This document shows positions 17,762 to 25,736 of a stretch of 64,000 nt of DNA, piece by piece. The DNA comes from Muribaculaceae bacterium (GTDB taxonomy: Bacteria; Bacteroidota; Bacteroidia; Bacteroidales; Muribaculaceae): positions 18,847 through 82,846 of the forward strand of contig JAFLTP010000015.1 of the NCBI GenBank assembly GCA_022510405.1, read 5' to 3'. The position numbers and the translations under genes are program-made. Within the stretch, counting starts at the first letter, position 1; every line of letters begins with the position of its first letter. The notes beneath the pieces are model-generated. The model ran no database searches. It was not told the origin of the DNA and was given only the letters and a program-made list of their open reading frames with translations.

Positions 17762-20311
17762 ATGAAATACATAGGAGAGTTTAAGTCTATAAACGACAGA
17801 ACATATAGAATTGAAATAGAAAATAAGAAAAGTGGAACAAATCAAACTTTAAAATTATCTGAAACTCCATTTGTTACTTCTATTAGTTCTGAAGATAAAC
17901 ATATTTATTCACCAATTAAATGTGGTGGTGCTACTGTTAATATCCTTTTAAATGAATATAACCCTGATTTTTATGCAAATAATTCAACATCTGTTAAAGT
18001 AACTCTATATGAAACTACAACAGGTTTAGATGTAGTTGAATGGGTTGGTTATGTAAGTCCTACAATTTACACACAAGGATTTGATAAATATTTTGAAGAA
18101 ATTAGTTTAGACTGTGTAGATGGGATTGCTGTTTTAAAAGATATAAAATATGTTCCAGAGGGAAAAAAAGAAATTAGAACTTTTATTGATATAATTGGAA
18201 GATGTTTAAGTAAATCTAATTGTTATAAAACTCTTTATATTTCTGATAATGTTCAATTAACTTCGGTTACTTCATCCGAATCAGTTATTGAAATATTCAG
18301 AATTTCTGAAAGTGCTTTATTTGATAAGAAAGATGATGTTACTCAACCTGATGAAGATGTAGCTTGGAGTTGTTATGATGTACTTTTCCAAATTTGTCAA
18401 TATTTAGGTTATACTCTTATTTCAGAAGGTGATAAAGTTATTATTTTAGATTATGATGCAATAAGAAAAGGAAATAATAAATATTTCAAATATACATTGA
18501 ATGGTAAAAATCTAACCAATAAAACAACTGAAACCCTTTTATTCTCACATAAAATAGAAGAAAATTCTTATAAAGAGAATGGAACAAATATTGAAATGAG
18601 TGAAATTTATAATAAGGTTACTGTTGTAGATGAATTTAATGCTTTAAATGAAGGTGAAGCAACAACAGAAGGAAACTTAAATATTACTGCAAGTAGTGAC
18701 CCATATTTTTCAGAAAGTTGGATTGAAAGTCAAGGAATTGGAAATTGGTATGATGTATGTGATACAATTACAGAAGTAGATGAAATGGGAAATAATGTTA
18801 CATATCAAATTACTGTTCATAGAATGCACTCTGAAAGATGGTATTACACTATAGTAAAATATTACGATGACCCCAAGTTTAAATTTTATAGATATAGTAA
18901 AAATTCACCTTATACACCACAAGAAAGAACACAAGATGGAGCAGGATATGTAATGAATTCGAGAGGTGGAACATTATGTAAATATGTTCATGCTGAACTT
19001 GGTGATTCAACTGCTTGGCATAATTCATTACTTTTTTACAATAAGGATAGGTTATCATCTATGACCATGGAACAAAGAAGGTCTGAATGGATAAGGTTAT
19101 TAAATGGAAAACTTTATAACCTTAATTATAAAGATTGTGTAGTAATGATGAACGGAAATCAAGGAAATGCCGGACACATAAGTGTAAGTAGATGGCAAGA
19201 TTCTTATGAATATAAAAAGGCAAATATTTATGATGTAAGTTTTGATTCTGTTAGTTTTAAAGAACCTTATATGGACTATCCATGTGTTGAATATAATGAT
19301 GATAACCCTGCTATTTTTGGTTCTCCTAATTCTTATATTAAAATTTCAGGTAAAGTTACAACACATGATGAATGGTGGAATCCATGGCCTATGAACAACG
19401 GTGCTGATAATGAGAAATTGAAATATAAGAAGAAGAATAAGAGTGGTGATGGAATGTTTATATGGGCTAAACTAAAATGGGGTGATTTATGGTATTGTGG
19501 TAGAAATGGTTCTGGAACATGGAGTACAGAAGAGAGATTTTTTAAATTATATTGGAATAATGGAATAGAAGGACCTGGTGGAACAGGTACTAAAAAAGAT
19601 GGTAATAATCAGTTGATATGGGACCATCAAAGATATAATAAAACAATATTTGATAAGGCATTCCCGCTTGTAGAGAATAATGGAACAAATTTCGTAGTTG
19701 GTGAAGAAGGTTATTTTATTCCATGCCCGACAGAAGGTAATCTTAATGGTAAAATTAAACTCATTCTATATATGCCAAGAGATATTTGGGATAATAATGA
19801 TAAAAGATGTGATAGATATTATACTTGTGTTCAATGTATAGAAGATTTCAAAATTGAAGGAAAATTAAATACAGGTGGTTCATTGGGTGATGATTCTGCA
19901 TTAGATTCTGATACAGTATATACTAATTTATGTGAAAATGATTCACAAGCAGAAATGGATGAAATAACTTTCAATATCTGCACATTTGATAATAAAAATC
20001 AAAGTTATTCTGTTGTTGATTTTTTAGACACAAATAATTTATCACACTTTTTAGATAAAACATTTAATAAAGCAAATTATAATGGTGAAGGAAGTTCATT
20101 AAGACAAGAAGAACATCTTATTTATAAACTTGTAACTCAATATACACAACCACGATTAAAATTTGATTGTAATTTGAAATTATCTACTAATCCTAAATTA
20201 TACGGATTATTTACTGATAAAACAATATCAGATAAAACATTCATAATCGAAGAATATGAGTGTGACTATAAGTACAATAAGATAAATTTAAAATTGATTG
20301 AGAAGGCTTAA
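17762..20311 (+). CDS. distal tail/baseplate protein
   Basis: An 849-residue protein directly after the tape measure gene, where the distal tail and tail-tip proteins are encoded. The N-terminus (MKYIGEFKSINDRTYRIEI, CGGATVNILL, VEWVGYVSPTIY) resembles the first domain of Bacteroidales phage distal tail proteins. The middle (about 180-330) resembles a hub domain (EISLDCVDGIAVLKDI, WSCYDVLFQICQYLGY). The Trp/Tyr-rich region from about 520 to 680 could be a carbohydrate-binding insertion. It is coupled to the following fibre gene by a 2-nt gap. Confidence 0.7.
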   Translation: MKYIGEFKSINDRTYRIEIENKKSGTNQTLKLSETPFVTSISSEDKHIYSPIKCGGATVNILLNEYNPDFYANNSTSVKVTLYETTTGLDVVEWVGYVSPTIYTQGFDKYFEEISLDCVDGIAVLKDIKYVPEGKKEIRTFIDIIGRCLSKSNCYKTLYISDNVQLTSVTSSESVIEIFRISESALFDKKDDVTQPDEDVAWSCYDVLFQICQYLGYTLISEGDKVIILDYDAIRKGNNKYFKYTLNGKNLTNKTTETLLFSHKIEENSYKENGTNIEMSEIYNKVTVVDEFNALNEGEATTEGNLNITASSDPYFSESWIESQGIGNWYDVCDTITEVDEMGNNVTYQITVHRMHSERWYYTIVKYYDDPKFKFYRYSKNSPYTPQERTQDGAGYVMNSRGGTLCKYVHAELGDSTAWHNSLLFYNKDRLSSMTMEQRRSEWIRLLNGKLYNLNYKDCVVMMNGNQGNAGHISVSRWQDSYEYKKANIYDVSFDSVSFKEPYMDYPCVEYNDDNPAIFGSPNSYIKISGKVTTHDEWWNPWPMNNGADNEKLKYKKKNKSGDGMFIWAKLKWGDLWYCGRNGSGTWSTEERFFKLYWNNGIEGPGGTGTKKDGNNQLIWDHQRYNKTIFDKAFPLVENNGTNFVVGEEGYFIPCPTEGNLNGKIKLILYMPRDIWDNNDKRCDRYYTCVQCIEDFKIEGKLNTGGSLGDDSALDSDTVYTNLCENDSQAEMDEITFNICTFDNKNQSYSVVDFLDTNNLSHFLDKTFNKANYNGEGSSLRQEEHLIYKLVTQYTQPRLKFDCNLKLSTNPKLYGLFTDKTISDKTFIIEEYECDYKYNKINLKLIEKA

Positions 20312-20313
20312 CT

Positions 20314-21882
20314 ATGATAATTACTAAATATAATAGAGGAAATGGTAAATATACAATAGGTTCTGCTGCGTCAATAGCAGCAAATAGTTCATCTTCGAGT
20401 TCTACAACAAATTCCTCTTCATCTGCTGATTGCATGGTGTGGGGTAATTATTTTGATGGTGTAAGGGATTTAGAGGATAATATCTTTTTAAAAGGTTCTG
20501 TTTATGCTATACCTGAAAAGTATGATGGTTTTGATGAAGAAGATGATGATAATGAAGTTTATGTAGAAAAGGAATTTGAACCTTATGAAGATGATAATGG
20601 TGGAAATATTTATGCAAGTGGTAAAGTTGAAGCAAATTCAACTTATGGTAAATCAGTATTTTTAAACTATCCAACCGTTACTGGAGATAAAACTAATATT
20701 TTAGATTTATTTAAACAGTATGATGATGCTAAATTTTGGGGGCAAGGTTTAAAATCTAATAACTATAATATCATTGGCAATATGAAAGATGTTGGTGATA
20801 TTAATTTTAGTGGTACTTCTAAAGTTATTGGTTCTATGTCAAATTCATCACTTAGACCTAATAGTTTATATTTAAATAATAGTGTTGTTATTTGTCCTTT
20901 TAATGGAAATCCATGGGAAAGAGCGACAAATATAAAAAATATTGGTGCAGCAACATTCATAAGTAATACTAATATTCAATTAAACTCTGTTATTGATTAT
21001 TATAGTGATGGAAAATATTTTAACAATCCTCGTATTAATTGGTATATTTATAACCCAACTTCATTAGCACAAGAAGGTCATTGGTGGTTAGGTCCTACAT
21101 GGACTAACGATGATACAACAAGATTTGGTTATGATGCAGTTGGTGCACATAAAAATTTGTCTTTGTATCCATCTTTTGAAGTACCTGATGATATGAAAAA
21201 TGAAGATGGTAATCCTAATAAAGAATATTTCGAACAGTTTGAATTTAGTGTTGGTGCAAAAATAAAATCACATGCTTTTATTAAACACAATGGTACAGAT
21301 AAACAATTCTTAATGGCAGATGGAAGTACAAAAGAATTAAAAGATTTAGGAGTTGCTACATCTGATGAAATACCTACAGTTCCAACTAAAGTAAGTCAAT
21401 TAGAAAATGATGTTCCTTATGCAGAATATGATGCAGAATGCCCAGTTATATTGTTTAGTGGTATAATTCACTCAAATAATAACAATGGTAGTTTAACTTA
21501 TCAACCGTGGGTAGTAAGACCATTATGTTATTCTCAACATACAGGAGTTAGTGGATTAACTTTAAGATATTTAAAAATTGATGGTGTAGAAAAATGTACA
21601 TTAGATATTGAAGTAAATGCTAAAACAGGATGGAGTATAAAACCAACTTCAATACATTCACAAGTATCACTTGATGTATATTGTAACCCTGCTGCCGATT
21701 TTGGTGGTAATAGAAGGTCACAAGGTTATTGGATGACTGGTGGTGTTAGACCTGATAATAAAATATATCTTCAAGCATGGAGAACAGATGATGATAATAA
21801 CGACTCAACTTGTAACGACCAAATAGCACATTCAGTACAGGAAATTAACCTTACAATATTTGGTATAGCAAAAAAGGTATAG
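20314..21882 (+). CDS. tail-tip/fibre protein
   Basis: A 522-residue protein following the baseplate gene. It has a Ser-rich linker near residues 20-38, an acidic region near 65-95, and PTKVSQLENDVPYAEYDA near 355-370, an element widespread in phage fibre proteins just before the C-terminal domain. The C-terminal 130 residues are beta-rich. It is probably a minor structural or receptor-contact protein; no catalytic residues are recognised. Confidence 0.6.
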   Translation: MIITKYNRGNGKYTIGSAASIAANSSSSSSTTNSSSSADCMVWGNYFDGVRDLEDNIFLKGSVYAIPEKYDGFDEEDDDNEVYVEKEFEPYEDDNGGNIYASGKVEANSTYGKSVFLNYPTVTGDKTNILDLFKQYDDAKFWGQGLKSNNYNIIGNMKDVGDINFSGTSKVIGSMSNSSLRPNSLYLNNSVVICPFNGNPWERATNIKNIGAATFISNTNIQLNSVIDYYSDGKYFNNPRINWYIYNPTSLAQEGHWWLGPTWTNDDTTRFGYDAVGAHKNLSLYPSFEVPDDMKNEDGNPNKEYFEQFEFSVGAKIKSHAFIKHNGTDKQFLMADGSTKELKDLGVATSDEIPTVPTKVSQLENDVPYAEYDAECPVILFSGIIHSNNNNGSLTYQPWVVRPLCYSQHTGVSGLTLRYLKIDGVEKCTLDIEVNAKTGWSIKPTSIHSQVSLDVYCNPAADFGGNRRSQGYWMTGGVRPDNKIYLQAWRTDDDNNDSTCNDQIAHSVQEINLTIFGIAKKV

Positions 21883-21889
21883 TTATATT

Positions 21890-21905
21890 TTATTTTTAAT
21901 AAATA
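21890..21905 (+). promoter_or_regulatory. recurrent phage leader motif
   Basis: TTATTTTTAATAAATA, 16 nt before the holin-like gene, at the same distance as at 14026. Confidence 0.45.
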
Positions 21906-21921
21906 GATAAAATTTTTGGTT

Positions 21922-22248
21922 ATGCCAAATCAACATAAAACTAAAAATAAAAAACATCATCTATCCCAAAAGGTAAAGGATATATGGGTTTATTCGATAG
22001 GTTCATTAGTTATATTAGCAGGTGTTATACTATCATATATTGGTATTTATTTACCTCCACCTGGTGAAATTCACTCAACAGTATTAGTAGCATTAGGACA
22101 ATTATGTTTATTCGGTGCTGCTATCTTTGGGATTCCGTACTATGTCAAAAATGAGGTTGGAGAATTTAAAACTGCTATGTATAAGTATATAAATAGGAAG
22201 GCAGAAAATATTACATCTGATGAAATCACAGAAGTTGAGGCAGAATAA
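21922..22248 (+). CDS. holin-like small membrane protein
   Basis: A 108-residue protein. The ATG at 21922 is preferred over an in-frame TTG two codons upstream. A basic N-terminus (KTKNKKHH) is followed by two hydrophobic helices (about residues 26-45 and 53-76) separated by a Pro-rich turn (YLPPPGE), then a charged C-terminal tail. This is the size and topology of a phage holin, and the position after the fibre genes fits. No endolysin is next to it, so the call rests on topology. Its stop directly abuts the stop of the convergent recombinase gene, with no terminator between. Confidence 0.55.
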   Translation: MPNQHKTKNKKHHLSQKVKDIWVYSIGSLVILAGVILSYIGIYLPPPGEIHSTVLVALGQLCLFGAAIFGIPYYVKNEVGEFKTAMYKYINRKAENITSDEITEVEAE

Positions 22249-23736
22249 TCAACTAACTTCCTCAACTATTGTTTTAAATGGGTCTCTCGACCTAATGAAT
22301 TTACCACAATCAATTACATAAATATTTATAGAATCATCATAATTGTTATAAACCTTTATGAGTTTTCTATACTTATTATGAGAATTTGATACATTCTTAA
22401 GGGTTATTTTCTTAATAGTTTCTAAAACTAATGACCTTTGTTCTGAAAATGTTTGATTTGAATAATCTAATTTAGTATTTCTTTGTTTGTTTATTTGTGA
22501 TTGTTTAACAGAGAGGTCGTTTTCAAAAGACTTTTGTTGTTCCTTTAATACACTTAACTCTTTTTCGACAACCTCTCTCATATTGTCTCTCTTTTCAGAA
22601 GATATTTTACCATTTATCCATCTTTCTTCTATTTTATCTATTTTATCAATAGTTTTAGAGACTTTATTATTTATATTATTGAGTTTCTGATAAATCCTAT
22701 CTCTATCATTTCTTAATATCTGTAATCTCTTTGATTTATCTCCACTATTATATTTCTTATGTAATTCAACAACCCATTTCCAAACTAAAGGTTCAATTAT
22801 ATCTTTATGAATAGAAATACATTCTCCATAAAAATGATGTGATTTATATTGATTTAAACATTTTACATAGGATAAAGTAGCATCATTATCTTCATTATGT
22901 AAAACACCTCTTAATAATGCTGGAATTAATCCATCTTTACGGGTTTCTTTATTCCATTTTGTATTTCTATCTGCTTTATTCCTTGCTTGGTAAAATAAAT
23001 CTGTTGAAACAATAGGTGGATAATATGATTCACCTATATATGCAGTTCTTTTCAATATATTAACTACATGCCAATGATAAGTTTCTAATGTTATATCACC
23101 TAATTTACCTTCTTCATATAATTGTTTTGCTAATTTCTTTATAGATACATTCTCATTAACATATCTTTCAAATATTTCTTTTACAATCTCTGAATTTTTT
23201 GGATGTAAGATATAATTTTGGTTTTCATCAACATCATAACCAAACAACAAACCATGTCCGAAATACTTCTTTTCTGCTTTTTTCTTTTCTCTACCTCTCT
23301 TAAACCTCATCTTCCTTATATAACCTTCATTCTCTGCCATTGAAGCAAATATACCAAACAATATATTAGCAGTTTCCGAAAGAGTAAAATCATCTTTCAA
23401 TACTCTACAATAAGGGTTCATAATGATAAGTTGAATTTTATGAGATACCAAATAATCCCTTATTGAATAAACTATTTTAGGTTGTCGGGAAATACGACTT
23501 ATTTCATATACTATTACACAATCAATAGACTTATCTCTTTCGATATGGTACTTTAAAGTATTAAGACCATTTCTTTCTTCTTCACTTAATTCTACTGCCG
23601 ATTCTTTATCCTCAATTATAATTAAGTTTTGAGGTTTATATCCCATCCTAATTGCTTCTTCTTTAACAACATCAGTTTGTTGGGTTAAGTCCTGGTTTAG
23701 GGTAGATACTCTACTTAATATTACACATTTTTTCAT
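22249..23736 (-). CDS. large serine recombinase (phage integrase)
   Basis: A 495-residue serine recombinase that would integrate and excise this prophage. The resolvase-type catalytic domain (about 1-150) has the nucleophile Ser11 in SRVST, and YEISRISRQP with the conserved arginines. The recombinase domain follows (about 160-270; GHGLLFGYDVDENQNYI then YEEGKLGDIT). A region with only scattered Cys/His (about 285-320) stands where a zinc ribbon with CxxC pairs is usual. A long coiled coil (about 350-430) is typical of large serine integrases. It lies at the extreme right end of the AT-rich block, transcribed inward, about 150 bp from the presumed attachment site. Confidence 0.85.
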   Translation of the reverse strand: MKKCVILSRVSTLNQDLTQQTDVVKEEAIRMGYKPQNLIIIEDKESAVELSEEERNGLNTLKYHIERDKSIDCVIVYEISRISRQPKIVYSIRDYLVSHKIQLIIMNPYCRVLKDDFTLSETANILFGIFASMAENEGYIRKMRFKRGREKKKAEKKYFGHGLLFGYDVDENQNYILHPKNSEIVKEIFERYVNENVSIKKLAKQLYEEGKLGDITLETYHWHVVNILKRTAYIGESYYPPIVSTDLFYQARNKADRNTKWNKETRKDGLIPALLRGVLHNEDNDATLSYVKCLNQYKSHHFYGECISIHKDIIEPLVWKWVVELHKKYNSGDKSKRLQILRNDRDRIYQKLNNINNKVSKTIDKIDKIEERWINGKISSEKRDNMREVVEKELSVLKEQQKSFENDLSVKQSQINKQRNTKLDYSNQTFSEQRSLVLETIKKITLKNVSNSHNKYRKLIKVYNNYDDSINIYVIDCGKFIRSRDPFKTIVEEVS

Positions 23737-23844
23737 ATATAAAATTATACAAAAATTAACAAATATTTATAATTCAAAATCAATGAATTATGAATTGATG
23801 TGTAAAATTAATAAAATATTGAATATCAGTAAAATAAATTAAAC

Positions 23845-23905
23845 TATTTTAACTATTGCTATATACAATAGGTTAAATGATTTACGTGTACCCAGCTTTA
23901 CATGT
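23845..23905. other. probable right attachment site (attR) of the prophage
   Basis: AT-rich phage sequence changes to GC-richer sequence here, and the terminase frame opens from a TGA at 23878. An imperfect inverted repeat (AACTATTG, CTATATA, CAATAGGTT; about 23,851-23,874) lies just left of the change, 115-140 bp from the recombinase start. The exact crossover cannot be placed without attL or an empty site. Confidence 0.55.
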
Positions 23906-25539
23906 CTTGGCTACAGATGGTGAAGCAGGAAGGATTGAATTCCCTGATAGTTGCCCACCAACATTCCGCCACATCCGAAATCCGCGACATGTTTCTCCGT
24001 ATGATCGACTCCTACCCCAAAGAACTGTTGGAACCTTCCACTAACGACACACAACTAACGACACACAACTCAAAACCTTCAACTCACAGCTCAAAACATA
24101 AAGCTACCAACTCAAAACTCACAGCCCCAGCCGGTCCCGGTGGCTTAAAGGTGCCATCCCGGAATTTCAAAGTGAAAGTGGGTAGCGCCGAGCGACCTCA
24201 GTCATGTCTGGGCGGAGACTATTCGCTCGTGCATTGCTCAGAGGTGGCTTACTGGAAGAAAACCAGACTGAAAACTCCGGAAGATATGCTACGTTCCTCT
24301 TGTTCGGGTATACTCTACAAACCTATGACCCTGATATTGTTGGAATCTACGGCCAATGGCACCGGCAATTTTTTCCACACAGAATACCAGGCGGCTAAAA
24401 AAGGAGAAAGTCAGTTTACTCCCTTGTTTGTGGCATGGTATGAGATACCCCAATATTCCCTGAGTTTCAATGAAGGAGAACGTGAGAATTTCGCCAGGGC
24501 ATTGCTTGAGGGAAAAGACAACGAACAACCCGAAAACGATCGTAGTCAACCCGGTGCATACTTATGGTGGTTATGGACAAAAGGTGCATCACTGGAAGCT
24601 ATACACTGGTATGTGAAAGAGAGGGCGAAATATTCCGACCATGCCCAGATGGCTTCCGAATATCCTTCAGATGACATCGAGGCTTTCGTGCATTCCGGCA
24701 CGCGGGTGTTCGACCGTTATCGAGTGGAGGACCTTCGGGAAGACTGCACACTCATGCCGCAAAGGGGAGAGGTGTGCGGCGATGAACCTTCCGGTCCCGG
24801 TTCTCTTAAGAATCCAAGGTTTGTAAAGGATAACCAAGGAAGTCTCAAAGTATGGGATTTCCCGCAAATAGTGAAAGGAGAAAGAATCACCGACAGGTAT
24901 CTCACCGTGGTGGATATAGGAGGCAGGTCATTGAAGGCAGACTGGTCGGTGATAGTGGTGTTCGACCGTGAACCCATGATGCAGAGCAAAGGTCCGGAAG
25001 TAGTGGCTCAATGGCGTGGTCATACGGATTTCGACCTGTTGGCATGGAATGCTGCCAGGATTGCCAAATTCTACGACGACTCTCTACTGGTGATTGAAAG
25101 CAATACACTAGAGACTCGTGACAGGGACAGAAACGTAGAAGGTGACCAATCGCATTTTCTCCTCAACCAGATTCGTGCCGTCTATAAAAACCTTTATTAC
25201 CGCCGGGCCAACCCTGAAGACATACGACAGGGGAAGCCTGTGAAATACGGCTTCCATACCAATATAGTCACAAAACCGCTCATAATCGCCAATCTCGTAA
25301 AAGTGGTGAGGGAAGGCCTTTACACCGAGCGTGATCCCCAATGTCTCGATGAATTCCTAACCTATGAGCAGCGTCAAAACGGTTCCTATGGAGCCATAAG
25401 CGGCAAACACGACGACCTTTTGATGACCCGTGCCATCGGACTTCACATCGCCTTGAACGAAATGCCGCCGCCCAAACGTGTGCTCATATCAAACGACAGT
25501 TACATCCGTAATCGCCCGGGCAATTACGCCTCATTCTAA
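23902..25539 (+). CDS. terminase large subunit, 5'-truncated
   Basis: An open frame entering from about 23,881, with the first ATG at 23902. The visible start QLYMSWLQMVKQEGLNSLIV aligns with the stretch just after the ATPase Walker A loop of TerL proteins, so the N-terminal part is missing. The remaining ATPase half (Walker B region around SLVHCSEVAYW, residues 108-118) and the RNase H-like nuclease half (VVDIGGRSLKADWSVIVVFD near 335; VIESNTLE near 400; HDDLLMTRAIG near 510) are intact. An in-frame heptamer array (24040-24123) adds about 28 low-complexity residues. It cannot work as a packaging motor as it stands. Confidence 0.82.
   Translation: MSWLQMVKQEGLNSLIVAHQHSATSEIRDMFLRMIDSYPKELLEPSTNDTQLTTHNSKPSTHSSKHKATNSKLTAPAGPGGLKVPSRNFKVKVGSAERPQSCLGGDYSLVHCSEVAYWKKTRLKTPEDMLRSSCSGILYKPMTLILLESTANGTGNFFHTEYQAAKKGESQFTPLFVAWYEIPQYSLSFNEGERENFARALLEGKDNEQPENDRSQPGAYLWWLWTKGASLEAIHWYVKERAKYSDHAQMASEYPSDDIEAFVHSGTRVFDRYRVEDLREDCTLMPQRGEVCGDEPSGPGSLKNPRFVKDNQGSLKVWDFPQIVKGERITDRYLTVVDIGGRSLKADWSVIVVFDREPMMQSKGPEVVAQWRGHTDFDLLAWNAARIAKFYDDSLLVIESNTLETRDRDRNVEGDQSHFLLNQIRAVYKNLYYRRANPEDIRQGKPVKYGFHTNIVTKPLIIANLVKVVREGLYTERDPQCLDEFLTYEQRQNGSYGAISGKHDDLLMTRAIGLHIALNEMPPPKRVLISNDSYIRNRPGNYASF
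24040..24123 (+). repeat. 12-unit heptamer array inside the terminase gene
   Basis: Twelve consecutive 7-bp units (ACTAACG, ACACACA, ACTCAAA, ACTCACA and variants) fill exactly 84 bp, a multiple of 3, so the frame is kept. They encode a Thr/Ser/Lys/Asn-rich insert. Unit type and orientation match the intergenic arrays at 25548, 27023 and 33849. Confidence 0.8.
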
Positions 25540-25547
25540 AACTAATT

Positions 25548-25729
25548 AAAGTTTAAAGTTTAAAGATGAAAGTTTAAAGTTTAAAGATGAAAGATTAAAG
25601 TTTAAAGTAAATTCTTACAACTCATAACTTACAACTCACAACTTACAACTCACAACTTAAAACTTAAAACTTAATACTTAAAACTTAATACTTAAAACTT
25701 AATACTTAATACTTAATACTTAATACTCA
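25548..25729 (+). repeat. 26-unit heptamer array before the portal gene
   Basis: Twenty-six unbroken 7-bp units in one phase: nine of type AAAGTTT (A), a junction unit ATTCTTA, then sixteen of type CAACTTA/AAACTTA/ATACTTA (B). A-type and B-type units are nearly complementary to each other (6 of 7 positions), so the array can fold into a long imperfect hairpin. It ends 7 nt before the portal ATG. Confidence 0.9.
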
Positions 25730-25736
25730 TCTCCCT

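Larger units (their letters stand above)
1..23885. mobile_element. AT-rich siphovirus-like prophage, right part
   Basis: A continuous block of AT-rich phage genes: tail fibres, an accessory cluster, then a complete HK97-type head and tail module and a large serine recombinase at the right edge. Base composition and codon use change sharply at about 23,885, where a GC-richer terminase frame begins in mid-gene. The left end lies outside the window, as must this phage's own terminase, portal, lysis and replication genes, since none is seen here. Boundaries are inferred from composition and gene content; no attL is visible. Confidence 0.9.

Noticed and set aside
23776..23850. Possible full attachment site in the AT-rich stretch next to the integrase start
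   Set aside because: Its direct and inverted words are too short and AT-rich to separate from background; only the stretch near 23,850-23,905 coincides with the composition change.
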